Under the pieces are notes generated by a model. The model made no database searches and had not been told where the DNA came from. It worked only from the letters and a program-made list of their open reading frames with translations. A DNA stretch of 64,000 bases from Aphidius gifuensis. Its lineage: Eukaryota > Arthropoda > Insecta > Hymenoptera > Braconidae. The stretch spans positions 6,138,001 to 6,202,000 of the forward strand of contig NC_057792.1 in NCBI RefSeq assembly GCF_014905175.1, written 5' to 3'. The translations under genes were made by a program, and so were the position numbers. Positions 12,833 through 26,059 of this stretch are shown piece after piece. Numbering within the stretch: position 1 is the stretch's first letter; the number at the start of each line of letters is the position of its first letter.

Positions 12833-14550
12833 CTAGATAACATTATCAGGATGATCTTTAGCATACTGTGATGTTTCATCAAATATATACTGTTTTAATA
12901 CTTCTTTTGGAAGATCATCAAGTTCCATATCAAATTTAAATGGTTCCTCTGCAACAGGCTAAGAAAAAAAAAACAACATAAACAATATAATAATGATGAT
13001 AATAATGTTTAAATGATTTATTAGAAAACTTACTTCATCAGCTGGATCATAATACTGCTCAAGATAAGGATGTGCAAGTGCATCTTCAACAACAATACGT
13101 TTATTTGGATTAAATGTAAGCATTTTATCCAATAAATCTAATGCACGTGGATCAGCATTTGGAAAAAGACATGTCCAAGGTACTTTTGGTTTATATGGCA
13201 ATGACTGTAGATAATTACGTGCCTATAATTATAAAAAAAATTATCAATATGACATTGAAAATAATCAATATAATTAATTAAATATTTTATGACTCAATAA
13301 ATATAGTTAAAGATAAATTTACCTTTTCATTAATGATGCATTCAAGGTCTTCTGATGAAGGTGAACCAAGTACACCAAGTATATGATTAAGCTGATCTAA
13401 GTAATGTTTGCCAGGAAATATTGCACGACGTGAAAGCATCTCAGCAAGTATACAACCAACAGACCATATGTCAATTGATTTAGTATAACCCTGATAAAAC
13501 AAAAATAAATTTAATTATTAGAAAAATTGAAATAAACTAATCATTATAATTATTATTAATAATATACCTTTGAATTTAGCATTATTTCTGGTGCTCTGTA
13601 CCATCTTGTTGCAACATATTCAGTTAAAAAACCAGCATGATTATGATCTGGATCAGCAACTCTTGCAAGACCAAAATCACATATTTTAAGATCACATGTT
13701 GTATTTAATAATAAATTACTTGGTTTTAAATCTCTGTGTAATACATTTGCTGAATGTATATATTTTAATCCACGTAATATTTGATATAGAAAATAACATA
13801 TATGATCATTACTTATTGCTTGAGTTTTTAATAATTTATATAAATCAGTTTCCATTAAACATTGTACAATGTATACATCTTTCATTTGATCAATTGATGG
13901 TGATCTCAGTATATCTCTTATGTCTATTATCTAAAAAAAAAATAATTTTAATCATTTAAAATATATTAACAATTATTAACTTTTATTTAATATTTACATT
14001 TTCATGTTTAAACCTCGTGAGAATTTTAATTTCTCTCAATGTTCTTTGGCTGTATGTTTGATGCTCAAATGGTGATATTTTTTTAATTGCAACTTTTGTT
14101 TTTGTTACATTATCATATGCTGATCTATAAAAATAAATATAAATTAATAATTAAAATAAACTAGCAGCTTGTTGTATTGTTGTTTTTGTTATTTTTTTTT
14201 TTTTCCAATAAACAAATAACAATAATATTAAAATGGGCGTTAACGTGAGTGTGTACATTTGATAAATTGTTAATTTATTCAAATAACGCGCCAATAAATT
14301 ATCATAATAATTGATAATTAAATATAAAAAAAATTATGTCAGAATTAAAATTGAAAAAATCATTTATTATTATTATATTTTAAAATAAATTTTTAAGAAT
14401 TTTTTATATTAAATTAACTTACACAACCATTCCATATGCACCTTCACCCATGTATGCTAAATTTGTATATCTTGGACCAACTTCAAATGCTTGTCCACGT
14501 ACAATTTCAGCATTTGGATTATTAACACTTGTCGAAACTTCACCCGCCAT
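12833..14550 (-). CDS. rl: ERK-type MAP kinase (rolled)
   Basis: Extracellular-signal-regulated Ser/Thr kinase, the last step of the Ras-Raf-MEK cascade. Exons on the minus strand: 14550-14423, 14124-13998, 13930-13568, 13490-13323, 13222-13034, 12958-12833; total about 366 residues, the normal ERK1/2 size. Visible landmarks: glycine loop GEGAYGMVVS, catalytic Lys in VAIKKISPFEHQTYSQRT, catalytic loop HRDLKPSNLLL, DFG in KICDFGLARVADP, the TEY activation-loop phosphosite (GFLTEYVATRWYRAPE), MAPK insert region (VLGSPSSEDLECIINEK) and the C-terminal segment around YYDPADEP, which belongs to the common-docking region. All key residues are intact. The start ATG is followed by AGEVSTSV, resembling the short N terminus of ERK. 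The gene is transcribed away from eS21. Confidence 0.97.
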
Positions 14551-15344
14551 TATTATACAATTTTTATTTCTAAATATCAATACACAAAAAAAAAAAAAAA
14601 GTTGGAGCAAAAAATTTAATCAAACATTTAAAATAAACTATGTTTTTTTTAATGAAAATTTTTTTATTATTTTAATAATGCTTAAATCAATATAAATTGT
14701 GTTTATTTTTTTCTCTTTAATATTAAATTTAATGATTTATTTGAGTAATATAATAAACAGAATTAAAAACGTCGTTGGAAATATATAATTTTTGACGATG
14801 ATGATGATGACGGTGATATTACACACAATCACAATTTCACGCGATATACACACTTGATAATTTTTTATGTAGATTTTCAACACATAGATAAGTATAAAAA
14901 AAAATATATTATAAGAGAGGGAAGAGGAAAAATTTTATCTTTATTATTTTTTATTTTCCTTTATGAGATAAGGATAGATTATGAGAATAACAATGACAAA
15001 TTTTCATGAGGAAAAAAAAAAGGGACAGTGATTATTGTTGTCAAGAGAATCAACTGTCAGTAAAAGTGGGGGATATTATAGCCAATCAAAATGCTTAATT
15101 TCTGACGTCACTCAAAATGGCCGACAACCTTCATAAATATTTTTTTTTCGCGGTTGGCATTTCTTGCATTTCTTGTCTTGGTCTCAGGTCTCTTCCTTGC
15201 CAGCTCTTTCTTTCTAATTCTTGATCCCGTTGAAGAATCATTGTAAGAATCATAAATTAATTAATTTATTTATAATAAATATAATAAATTATTATAAAAT
15301 CTTTTATTGATATTTTAATTATTATTTTTATAGAAATACATAAA
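14551..15344. promoter_or_regulatory. Divergent promoter region of rolled and RpS21
   Basis: Holds a perfect cAMP-response element TGACGTCA at 15103-15110, a CCAAT-type GCCAATC at about 15081, and an AAAATGGCCGACA string at 15114-15126 that fits the YY1/Pleiohomeotic core. The same 13-mer occurs in the TBC1D9/flightless I promoter. A pyrimidine-rich stretch at about 15187-15222 looks like the 5'TOP start region of the ribosomal protein transcript. A 5' UTR intron of RpS21 is likely from 15243 to 15333 (GTAAGA...TAG). Confidence 0.7.
15103..15126. promoter_or_regulatory. CRE palindrome followed by YY1/Pho-like motif
   Basis: TGACGTCA at 15103-15110, then AAAATGGCCGACA at 15114-15126. Both sit about 60-90 bases upstream of the pyrimidine-rich probable start of RpS21. 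The motif assignment rests on sequence match only. Confidence 0.6.
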
Positions 15345-15903
15345 ATGGAAAACGACGCAAGAGAATTTGTTGACCTTTACTGGCCAAGAAAATGGTGAGT
15401 TTTGCACGTGGTTTATTATTTAAAATTATTAATAATTAATTTTTTTTGTCTTATATTTATTATTTAATTAATTAATAATATTAATTTTGGGTATTTTTTT
15501 GTTAATTATTATTGAAAAGTGGGTGAATTATTATTATTAGTCAAGTGTATTGTTGACAGTCATTTAAAGGTTATGTTTTTATTTTTTCAGCTCAAGCAGC
15601 AATAGAATTATCCATGCCAAGGATCATGCTTCAATTCAATTGACACTTGCTGATGTTGATCCAACAACTGGACGTATGTCTGGTACAAACAAAGCTTATG
15701 CTATTTGTGGAGCAATTCGTCGTATGGTAAATATTTTTCATTAATAATTAATTGAAATAAAAAAATATATATCAAGAGCAAGTATCATCAGGCTTTATTG
15801 AACTGTAATTAATTTATTTTATTTTTTTCGATTTCAGGGTGAATCCGATGATTGTCTTGTAAGACTTGGCAAAAAAGACAATATCATCGCTAAAAATTAT
15901 TAA
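15345..15903 (+). CDS. RpS21: Small ribosomal subunit protein eS21
   Basis: Cytosolic 40S ribosomal protein needed for late 18S rRNA maturation. Exons: 15345-15394, 15591-15726, 15838-15903; the product is 83 residues, the usual length. The protein begins MENDAREFVDLYWPRKCSSS and contains the conserved ADVDPTTGRMSGTNKAYAIC and GAIRRMGESDDCLVRLGKKD blocks, ending in KNY as in insects. The 5' UTR seems to be interrupted by its own intron. Typical TOP-like pyrimidine-rich sequence precedes the first exon, consistent with growth-dependent translation control. Confidence 0.97.
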
Positions 15904-16312
15904 TAAATTTTCATATGGAAACTAAAAATTTTTATTAATAAAAAAAATATATATAAAAATTCAAATTATTTTGTTGTTATCAATCTCCACCAATCCCCAG
16001 TCTTATGACAAAATAATAAATACAATAATTATCACAATAAAGTTTATTTATTCATTTTTTTATAGTACAAAAAAGTAATGTAAAAGTTACAATTATTTAT
16101 AATTTTTTTTCCATTAAAATAAAACTTGGTTTTTATAGATTTTTATAAAATTTTTTTTTTTTTTAAATATACCTATATCAAGATAAAAAATAAAAATATA
16201 TATTTTCTATAATAAAAATTAATTAACAATTATCATAATGAATAATAATATGAATATATAAATGTATTTTTTTTTTTTAAATTTAAAATTAATAACGTTA
16301 ATTTTTGCCATG
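15904..16312. other. Convergent spacer RpS21 / TBC1D9
   Basis: 3' UTRs of two convergent genes. AATAAAG at about 16036 is the likely polyadenylation signal for RpS21. Nothing else is seen. Confidence 0.5.
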
Positions 16313-19300
16313 TTATCCATTGAATACTGGAGTATCAGATAACGAAGGTGTTCTATCAAATCTACGATTTCTTAATGATGATATATCTTCAATTAAATTA
16401 GCTCTTTTACTAAAAAAATCATTAATTGGTTGACCATTTAATGCTGATGCTAAAAATTGTTCAACAGTTATTGACCATTCTTGTGTTTTATTTGTAGTTA
16501 TTTGATGACTTGATGAATTATCATCATTTTTATCACAATTATTACCAACATCACCAAGTTGAAATAATAATGTACCAATTGTTGCTATTGAATGATAAAT
16601 TTCTTGATCCTCTGGTTGTGCAGGAAATAAATCATAAAGTGTTTTCCAAAGTGCAATAAAATGTCTTTGTGTCATTTTAGGTACAATTTTTAAATTTAAT
16701 GAATTATCTTTTGTTTCTAATAAATTTCTTAAACTACTTAAACTCTGTACTTCCCAATTACCATCAGTATCTTTATGCTGACAATGAAAACTTGAATTAT
16801 CATCATCATCATCATCATCATCAGTGTCATTTAAATGATGAAGATCATCATCATTACTATTATTATTATCATTAATAGCAGCAGCAGCAATATTTAATGA
16901 TGCAACACTTTGTTGCATTGTATCAAAAAAATCAGTAGCTTCAGATGCAATTTCAGCACCATGATCAGTATGTACTGGTGAATCCATATCAATTTCAGTT
17001 AATAATGGTGGTAAATGTAATGTATATAATAATTTTAATCTTTGTGTAACATCAGCTGTTGATGTTAAACCAATTGCTTTAACAACTTCACGAAAATTTA
17101 AATAACCATCATTATTACAATCCATTAATCTAAATAATCTTTCAGCAATTGATTCAGCTTGTGTACATTTACCCCATAATGATAAACCACAAAATAATAT
17201 AAGAAATAAATCATAATCAATTTTATATAATTCATATGGTAATTGTGTTGGATCATAACGTTCACAATTATTATATTTATAAAACATTAATTCTTCTCTA
17301 ATTAAACATAATAAATCATGTAATTCATTATTTGTCATAAATTTATCACCAATAACACAACGTATTATATTATTTTCAACAACATCTTCAAGTTTTTGTA
17401 CAACTTTTAAACGATGTTTTAAACGTAAATTTTCAATTTTACCAATTGTTAATGTACCATAACGTACATATGATTCATAAATTAGCGTTTGTACAGATAT
17501 ACTACGTGGTGGTGGTGTTGTTGTTGTAGTATCTATTGTTGGTGTTAATATTATTTCTTCATCATTAAATACACCACCAAGATAATCAGTTAATAATTGC
17601 ATAGCTTCACCATCATCACGACAATTTAATAATTTATCTTGATTCCATTCTAATATTGTTAGAGCAATTTGAAATATAATTTTAGCACCATCATAAAAAA
17701 AACAATCCATAATATTAACAGCAGATGATGTTGGCATAACACTTAAAAATATTGTTAAAAACCATGATAATGATATAACACGTATTAAACCAAGTTTTTT
17801 TAATTTATCATGTAAAATTGGTAAATAATATTCAGCAAGTTCTTCAAGTAAACCTTGATCAACTAATGCACCAACAACACGTCTATCATAATAATCTGGT
17901 AATAATGATTCACAAACATTACATAATTGCCAAAATGCTGATTCTTCAGAACAATATATTAATAATACTGATGCAACAATATTCATTGCTTGACAATAAC
18001 CAATTTGTGGATTTCTTAATGCATATGCTGTTAATATACGACGTAATGCATTAATACCAATATCTGATTGAAATGCTGGATGTTCTGGTAATGAACGATG
18101 TAAATCACGTTCAATTTCATCATTTGTTTGACAATTTTTACCTAATGATTTATCAACAAGTTTTTTATAATAACCTGAATTCATTGACATATCATTTATT
18201 GCACCAGAATATGTTAACCATAATTCACCACGTAATATTTGTGGTATACCTTGTATTATTAATTTTGATGTTTCAGTTGTACGATACATTGATACACCAC
18301 GTCCATATTCATTAAAATGATTATCCCATTTTTTTAATTTTAATTTTTGTTTTTCATTTGATTCATTTGTCAATGATAATGTAAATAATGTCATTAATGG
18401 TGGTTGTGGTGTCCATAAATTTACATTATTTACATCATCATTATCAACATCATCATCTTCATCATCATCATCATCTTCAGAATCTTTATCATTTTTATTT
18501 GTTTTATTTAATTTTGTTTTAGCAAGTAATTCAGATATTTTTTGTACAACAAAATCTCTATCATGTATTTGTGCAAATAAAAATGATGATTTAATTGTTG
18601 TAACAAGTATTGATTTATCAATTGTTATTGATGTTGATGTTGATGTTGATGATGATGATGAATTTATTGATTGATCAGCTGGTTCAACAAGACGTACATC
18701 ACGCATTGGTATAACAATTGATACAAGATCCTTAACACGACTTTCAAAACATAAATAATTTTTTGATAAATATATTTTTCCCCATATATGTTTTTTAGAA
18801 TATGGTGTCCATAATGTTGAATCAATACTACCATCAAGTTTTTCATATGACGGTAAACGAAATTGTAATCTATATGCTTCTGAATGTGCACGTGCATCTA
18901 AATCACGTTTTAAAAATGATAATTTTTTAGGTATATTTTTACTTAATTTATATTTTAATTCTAAATCTTCATTAAAACAACTTTTATCATCAATTAATTT
19001 TTTCATAGCAATATTTGTTAACTGTTCAATTAATGTATATGTTTCTGATTTTTTTAAAAACATTGAAAAATAATATTCATTATTATCACGTGTTACAATA
19101 CGTATACTATCAGGAAATAATAATGAATTTTTTTTATCAATTATTATAATATCAGCCCAACGTATTATTAATTTTGTTTCTTTTGATAATATATATGCAT
19201 AAAAACACATATGATTTACTGATAAATATAACCATCCTTGACGTGGTAATTTTGATTTCCAATAACTACATGAATAATAATTAACTAATTTATCATCATT

Positions 19301-19954
19301 TGGTAAATTAAATAATTGATTAAATTTATATGATGCTGATTTAAATGATTCTGGATCTTCTTCTTCAGCATATTGACAATCAATTTTATTATTTGCAATT
19401 ATTGATTGTATTTTACAACAAACAAATTCTGTTATTTCTTCTTCAGTATCAAATGAATTTAATGTATCAATTAAATTTTTATGTAACCATTCCCAATCTT
19501 TTAATATTTCATCATGTGTTAATGAACATGATATTGACCAATAAACTTCAGATGTTGGTGTTTGATGTAATATTCTAAATGGTGGTGGTTTTTTATCAAA
19601 TACACTATCCAATGTTCCAACTAATATTGATGTTAAACCTTTTGTTTTACCATGACCTTTTCTTCGTTGAAGTACAAAATAAATTGTTGCTTGTTCAGTT
19701 TCCCTTTTACATGAAAAGAAAAAACAATTATTTCAATATAAAAAAAATCAACAAAGGATTACATTGAAAAAATTACATAAATAGATGATAATTACAAGTG
19801 TGTTGTCATTATTATCTAACTGACAGGAAAAAAAATTTAATAATAAACAAACAATTTTGCAATTCTCAAATGTCATTAACAAATTAACAATAAATAATAA
19901 TAATAATTACCAAAATGCATTTGCAAGTAAAACTTCTTGTGGTTTCATCCACAT
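16313..19954 (-). CDS. TBC1D9: TBC1D9/TBC1D8-type Rab GTPase-activating protein (GRAM-GRAM-TBC-EF hand)
   Basis: Predicted Rab GAP acting on endomembranes. Exons: 19954-19911 and a single 3.39 kb exon 19703-16313; about 1,144 residues against about 1,266 in human TBC1D9. The N terminus MWMKPQEVLLANAFW matches the family start and continues through YFVLQRRKGHGKTKG. Two GRAM domains lie at roughly residues 135-215 and 285-365. The TBC domain starts with IPQILRGELWLTYSGA (about 505); it keeps the arginine-finger motif IERDLHR and the glutamine finger YCQAMN, so it should be active. An EF-hand loop DCNNDGYLNFRE lies at about residue 870. Asp-rich microsatellite-like inserts occur in two linkers. 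The near-absence of introns is odd: vertebrate orthologues have about 20 exons. It diverges from flightless I. Confidence 0.93.
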
Positions 19955-20793
19955 TTTATTTTTTTATTTTTATTATTGTTCCAGTACATATGGTACCAAA
20001 AATAACAAACACTCCCACAATTTTTTATTGTTTTATAATTAAAAAAATACACTGATAACGAGTGATTATTAATCTATCAAGGACAACACAAAAAAAAATA
20101 TATTAATTTGAGTTTTTTATTATACCATATATTTAAACTTTTTTTGTTTGTTTTTTTTTTTTTTTTGTTCTTAATAAACAATGCTGCCACGTTAATTTTT
20201 GATTAGATGTAATCAAAAAAAAATAAATATTTTTTTCATTTATTTATTTATTTTTTTATCTCATATCAAAGTGCATGTGTGTATGTGTTGTTTATGTGTG
20301 TGTGTGTCATGAACAAAATGGCCGACATGATGATAATAATAGTATAATAATGTGAATCATCCCAAAAAAAAAAAAAAAATAAATAAAATGACAAACTAGT
20401 TTTGTCAATAAAAAAAAAAAAAAAAAGAGAGACGAAAAAAAAAAAAATACACATACACAATTAAAACGAGGGAGAAAGAAATATTTTATATAAATAAATT
20501 AGAGTGTTGTTAATTGAGTTGTATTTTGTAATGATATTTAAGTGATTAAAAAATCCATTTTTAACAGTGCTAATTTAAATGTAAAATTGTCTTCGTTTTA
20601 CACACAGTGACACAACCTCAATTTTAAGCTGAGAGAGAGAAAAAAAAAAAAAAAAGAAAATAAACCATTCTTGGAGTAACATGATAACTTGATATTTTTT
20701 TAAAAATAAAAATATAAAATTCATTCAAATAATATAAAAAATTAAATGTTATTAATTATTTTGAAATTGCTTATGATTGATAATTAATTAATA
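19955..20793. promoter_or_regulatory. Divergent promoter region of TBC1D9 and flightless I
   Basis: AT-rich spacer with long A and T tracts. A GT microsatellite lies at about 20275-20308. AAAATGGCCGACA at 20315-20327 is identical to the string in the rolled/RpS21 promoter. A GAGAGA run lies at about 20632-20642. Start sites cannot be placed precisely. Confidence 0.5.
20315..20327. promoter_or_regulatory. YY1/Pho-like motif shared with the rolled/RpS21 promoter
   Basis: AAAATGGCCGACA, the same 13 bases as 15114-15126. It contains the ATGGC core (GCCAT on the other strand) bound by YY1/Pleiohomeotic proteins. Confidence 0.5.
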
Positions 20794-23700
20794 ATGGCTA
20801 ATACGGGTGTTTTACCATTTGTTCGTGGAGTTGATTTTAGCAGCAATGATTTTGGAGTAAGTACTGTTATATTATTGCTAAGAGAAAAATAAAAAAAAAA
20901 TATATTTATTCGTAAATAGTAAATAATTTTTAGTTAGAACAATAATAATATGTTGCTTTTATACATGTTTTAGGGTGATAAATTTCCTCCATCAGTTAGA
21001 TTAATGACTGGTATACAATGGCTAAAATTGGATAAAACAAATTTAACTGAAATACCAGAAGAAATGGGAAAGCTGTTAAAACTGGTAAGATGAATAAATA
21101 AATAATTAATGTTAATAATATAATAAATAATAAATGAATAATTACAGGAACATTTATCACTTGTTAAAAATAATTTAGAACGTCTTTATGGTGAATTAAC
21201 AGAATTAAATTGTTTACGTACATTAAATATACGTCATAATAATATAAAAACAAGTGGTATACCAGCTGAATTATTTCATCTTGAAGAATTAACAACACTT
21301 GATTTGAGTCATAATAATTTAAAAGAAATACCAGATGGTCTTGAACGTGCACGTTCATTACTTAATTTAAATATTAGTTATAATAATATTAAAACAATAC
21401 CAAATACATTATTTATACATTTAACTGATTTATTATTTTTGGATTTAAGTAATAATCAATTAGAATCATTACCACCACAAACACGTCGTTTATTAAATTT
21501 ACAAACATTAATATTAAATAATAATCCACTTGGACATTTTCAATTACGTCAATTACCATCATTAATGAATTTAACAACATTACAAATGCGTAATACACAA
21601 CGTACTGCAAATAACATTCCATCAAGTCTTGATAGTTTAACAAATTTACAAGAACTTGATTTATCTGAAAATTCATTAATACGTGTACCAGATGCATTAT
21701 ATTCATTACAAAATTTACGTCGTTTAAATTTAAGTAATAATTTAATAACTGAATTATCAACAACAATTGATATGTGGCAAAAATTAGAAACACTTAATTT
21801 ATGTAGAAATAAATTAAAATTATTACCAACAACAATATGTAAATTAACAACATTACGTAATTTATATTTAAATGATAATGAATTAGATTTTGATGGTATA
21901 CCATCTGGTATTGGTAAATTATCATCATTAACAATATTTTCAGCAGCTAAAAATCATTTAGAAATGATACCAGAAGGTTTATGTCGTTGTGGTTCATTAA
22001 AAAAATTAATATTATCATCAAATTATTTAATAACAGTACCAGATGCAATACATTTATTAAATGATTTAGATACACTTGATTTACGTGATAATCCAAATTT
22101 AATAATGCCACCAAAACCAATTGAAATACAACGTGGTTCTGGTATTGAATTTTATAATATTGATTTTTCATTACAACATCAATTACGTCTTGCTGGTGCA
22201 AATATACCACCACCAATACAAACAATAAATAGTAGTAAAGATCCAATTGCACGTAAAATGCGTTTACGTAGAAGACGTGAACATGAACAAGAAGCTGATC
22301 AAGATCAAGCTAAAATATTAAAAGGCATGAAAGATATTGCTATTGAAAAAAATTTTATGAATCATGATGATATTAATGATAATAATAATAATAATAATGA
22401 TGATGATAATAATAATGGTGATCAACAACAACAACAACGACATATTAATAAATGTAATGAATCATTAAAGCCAAAAAGATGGGATGAAACATTAGAAAAA
22501 CCATCATTAGATTATTCAGAAATATTTGATGATGATGCTGGACAAATACCTGGTTTATCAATATGGGAAATTGAAAATTTTTTACCAAATCAAATTGATG
22601 AAGTTGCACATGGTAAATTTTATGAGGGTGATTGTTATATTATATTAAAAACAATAATTGATGATAGTGGATCATTAGTATGGTCAATATATTTTTGGAT
22701 TGGTGATAAAGCAACACTTGATAAACGTGCATGTGCAGCAATACATGCTGTTAATTTACGTAATTTTTTAGGTGCACAATGTCGTACAATAAGAGAAGAA
22801 CAAGGTGATGAATCAGATGATTTTTTAATATTATTTGATACTGGTATAACATATATTGAAGGTGGTAGAACATCATCTGGTTTTTATACAATTGAAGATA
22901 CACCAATTATTAGAAGATTATATCGTGTACATGGTGCTGGTTCATCAATACATTTAGAACCAGTTGATGTTAATATTGAATCATTTGATTGTGATTATGT
23001 ATTTGTATTTGATATTGGATATAAAATATTTATGTGGTATGGTAAATATGCTAAAAATACATTAAAATCAAAATCAAGATTAATGGCTGAAAAAATTAAT
23101 AAAAATGAAAGAAAAAATAAAGCTGATATTATTATGGAAATAATGGGTAATGAATCAGATGAATTTTTAAATTTATTAGGTTACAATAATAATAATAATG
23201 ATAATAATGATAATGATAATACAACAACAATGACAAGACCAATTATTAAAAAACATGTTGATGAAAATTTTACACCAATAGTACCACGTTTATATCAAGT
23301 TAGACTTGGTATGGGTTATTTAGAATTACCACAAGTTGAAGTACCACATGGTAAATTAACAAATACATTATTAAATAATCGTAATGTATATATACTTGAT
23401 TGTTATTTAGATTTATTTGTATGGTTTGGTAAAAAATCAACACGTCTTGTTAGAGCTGCTGCTGTTAAATTATCACAAGAATTATTTAATATGATTAATA
23501 GACCAAATTATGCAATGATAACACGTTTACAAGAAGGTACTGAATCACAAATATTTAAATCAAAATTTACTGGTTGGGATGAAGTTATTGCTGTTGATTT
23601 TACACGTACTGCTGAATCTGTTGCTAAAACTGGTGCTGATTTAAATAAATGGGCTAAAAAACAAGATACTAAAGCTGATCTTGCTGCATTATTTATGCCA

Positions 23701-24991
23701 CGTCAACCACAAATGTCAAATATTGAAGCACAACAATTAATGAATGAATGGAGTGATGATTTAGAAGTTATGGAAGCATTTGTATTGGAAAAAAGAAAAT
23801 TTGTTAGATTACCTGAAGAAGAATTGGGACATTTTTATAGTGAAGATTGTTATGTATTTTTATGTAGATATTGGATGCCAATTGATGTACCAGATAATAA
23901 TAATGATGATAATAATGATGAACAACAATCACAACAACAACAACAACAACAATATGAAGATGATTTTCAATGTATTGTTTATTTTTGGCAAGGTAGAGAT
24001 GCTGGTAATATGGGATGGTTAACATTTACATTTAGTATGCAAAAAAAATTTAAAACATTATTTGGTGAAAAATTAGAAGTTGTTAGAACACATCAACAAC
24101 AAGAAAATTTAAAATTTATGGCACATTTTAAAAGAAAATTTATTATACGTCAAGGTAAAAGAAAACAAATTAAAACAATTGATAATTCAAATAGAGTTGA
24201 ATTTTTTCAATTAAGAAGTAATGGTAGTGCATTATGTACACGTTTAATACAAATTAAACCAGATGCAACATTATTAAATTCAGCATTTTGTTATATATTA
24301 AATGTACCATTTAATAATGATGAAGAAACTGGTATTGTTTATGTATGGATTGGATCAAAATCTGAACCTGATGATGCTCGTCTTATACAAGATATTGCTG
24401 AAGAAATGTTTAATAATCCATGGATTAGTCTTCAAGTTCTTAATGAAGGTGAAGAACCTGATAATTTCTTTTGGGTTGGTATTGGTGGTAAAAAAGAATA
24501 TGATAAACATGCTGATTTTATGAATTATACAAGATTATTTCGTTGTTCAAATGAAAAAGGTTATTTTGTTATCAGTGAAAAATGTACTGATTTTTGTCAG
24601 GTAAATATTTTTCATTATTTATTTATCCATTAATACATTTGTTTATTAATTATTTATTTATTTATTTTTATTAGGATGATTTAGCTGATGATGATATTAT
24701 GATATTGGATAATGGTGAACAAGTTTTTCTCTGGCTTGGTGCTCGTTGTTCTGAAGTGGAAATTAAATTGGCTTACAAATCAGCACAAGTAAATATTTTA
24801 TTTATTTAAAATAATAATTGTTATTTAATATTTATTATTTATTTTTTTTTTTAAAGGTTTATATTCAACATTTACGAGTTAAACAACCAGATAAACCAAG
24901 AAAATTATTTTTAACTGCAAAAGGTAAAGAATCACGAAGATTTACAAAATGTTTTCATGGCTGGGGTCAACATAAAAAACCACCAGAATAA
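20794..24991 (+). CDS. fliI: Flightless I (leucine-rich repeats plus gelsolin repeats)
   Basis: Actin-binding protein and nuclear receptor coactivator; essential for muscle organisation in flies. Exons: 20794-20856, 20974-21084, 21148-24600, 24675-24788, 24857-24991; about 1,291 residues (human 1,269). It starts MANTGVLPFVRGVDFSSNDF, the standard family N terminus. About 15 leucine-rich repeats fill residues 1-400 (for example LNISYNNIKTIPNTLF, LDLSENSLIRVPDALY). Six gelsolin-like repeats follow from about residue 475 (GLSIWEIENFLP, HGKFYEGDCYIIL, FYTIEDTPIIRRLYRVHG, ...). A poly-Asn/Asp insert after the LRR block and a poly-Gln insert (about 23931-23950) in gelsolin repeat 4 look like microsatellite growth in linkers. 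The C terminus CFHGWGQHKKPPE is family-like. A 3.45 kb central exon carries most of the protein. Confidence 0.96.
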
Positions 24992-26059
24992 TTTTAAAAA
25001 ATAGTTTTTAAAAAAAAAATTAAAAAAACACAGAAAGTCTCTCCAATATATACAAGATCTTCCAATATTTTTTTTTTTTTTTCATTACAAACAAGATTTA
25101 AAATAGGACACAGTCATCATTGTTAATAATCAAAAATCGTACTTTTAATTATTTTATTATTTTTATTTTTGAAAAAAAATTGCATGACTAACAATATTTA
25201 ATAAATTTTTTTAACGTTTTATTTACAAAATGAAAAAAAAAAAACAAAAAAACTAATAAATAAAAATTATATTTGACTTGAAAATTAAATTTTCAAAATA
25301 AAATTTGTTAAAATTATATTTAAAAAAAAACAATAATGCACAGTGTAAATTATTTATATTTAAAAAATGGCCAAACTTAATTAATAATTATTAAGATATA
25401 AATAAAATTATAATAATAATATTGCTAATTAAAAAAACCTTTTTTTTGTTTGTTTTCGTATATAATTATTTATTCTGACATGACTGAAATATTGTTGTAC
25501 ATTGTTTGAATAACAGAAAAAATAAAAATATAATTTAAAATCAATAATTTTATTGTTTATTGTTTACTAAGTACCAAGAAATTTTAATATATAAATATTT
25601 ATGTTTCTAACAATTATAATTTCATGTTACATTATTTATCGATAAATTATTATTACATTGCAAAAAAAAAAAAAAAAAAACGATCATGACATTTAAAAAA
25701 AATAACATTGACTATTTTGTATTTTTTTTTCTCTGTGCGTTAAATTATTTACAGTAAAGTATTTAAACAAAAAAAAAAATTATAATAAATAAAAAATACA
25801 ATTAATAATAAACTTAATAACAATAGTACATTTTTTTTTAAGATAATTTTTCTCATTTCCAAAAATAGAATGAAATTAAAAAAAAAAAAAATGTATAGAT
25901 CTTGAAGTATTTCCCAAAATGGCTCTGGTTGTATGTGAATATTCATAATCTATAAAAAAATACAATAAATTAATTAACAAATGTAAAACTAATTATAAAT
26001 TAAATATTAATTACCATTTTTAGATAAATTACTAATAAATATATATTATTTATCAAAAC
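24992..26059. other. 3' regions of flightless I and EMRE
   Basis: Convergent spacer with long poly-A runs (about 25665-25680) and several AATAAA-like signals. A 65-codon minus-strand open frame (25749-25946) is mostly Phe/Leu from T-runs and is not supported. A GT at about 26013 and an AG at 25951 could mark an intron in the EMRE 3' UTR, without clear evidence. Confidence 0.5.

Noticed and set aside
21413..22252. Long minus-strand open frames inside flightless I
   Set aside because: Antisense shadows of the LRR-coding exon; its codon periodicity avoids stops on the other strand.
25749..25946. 65-codon minus-strand open frame below EMRE
   Set aside because: Almost all Phe/Leu/Lys from T and A runs; no domain, no conservation signal; lies in a probable 3' UTR.
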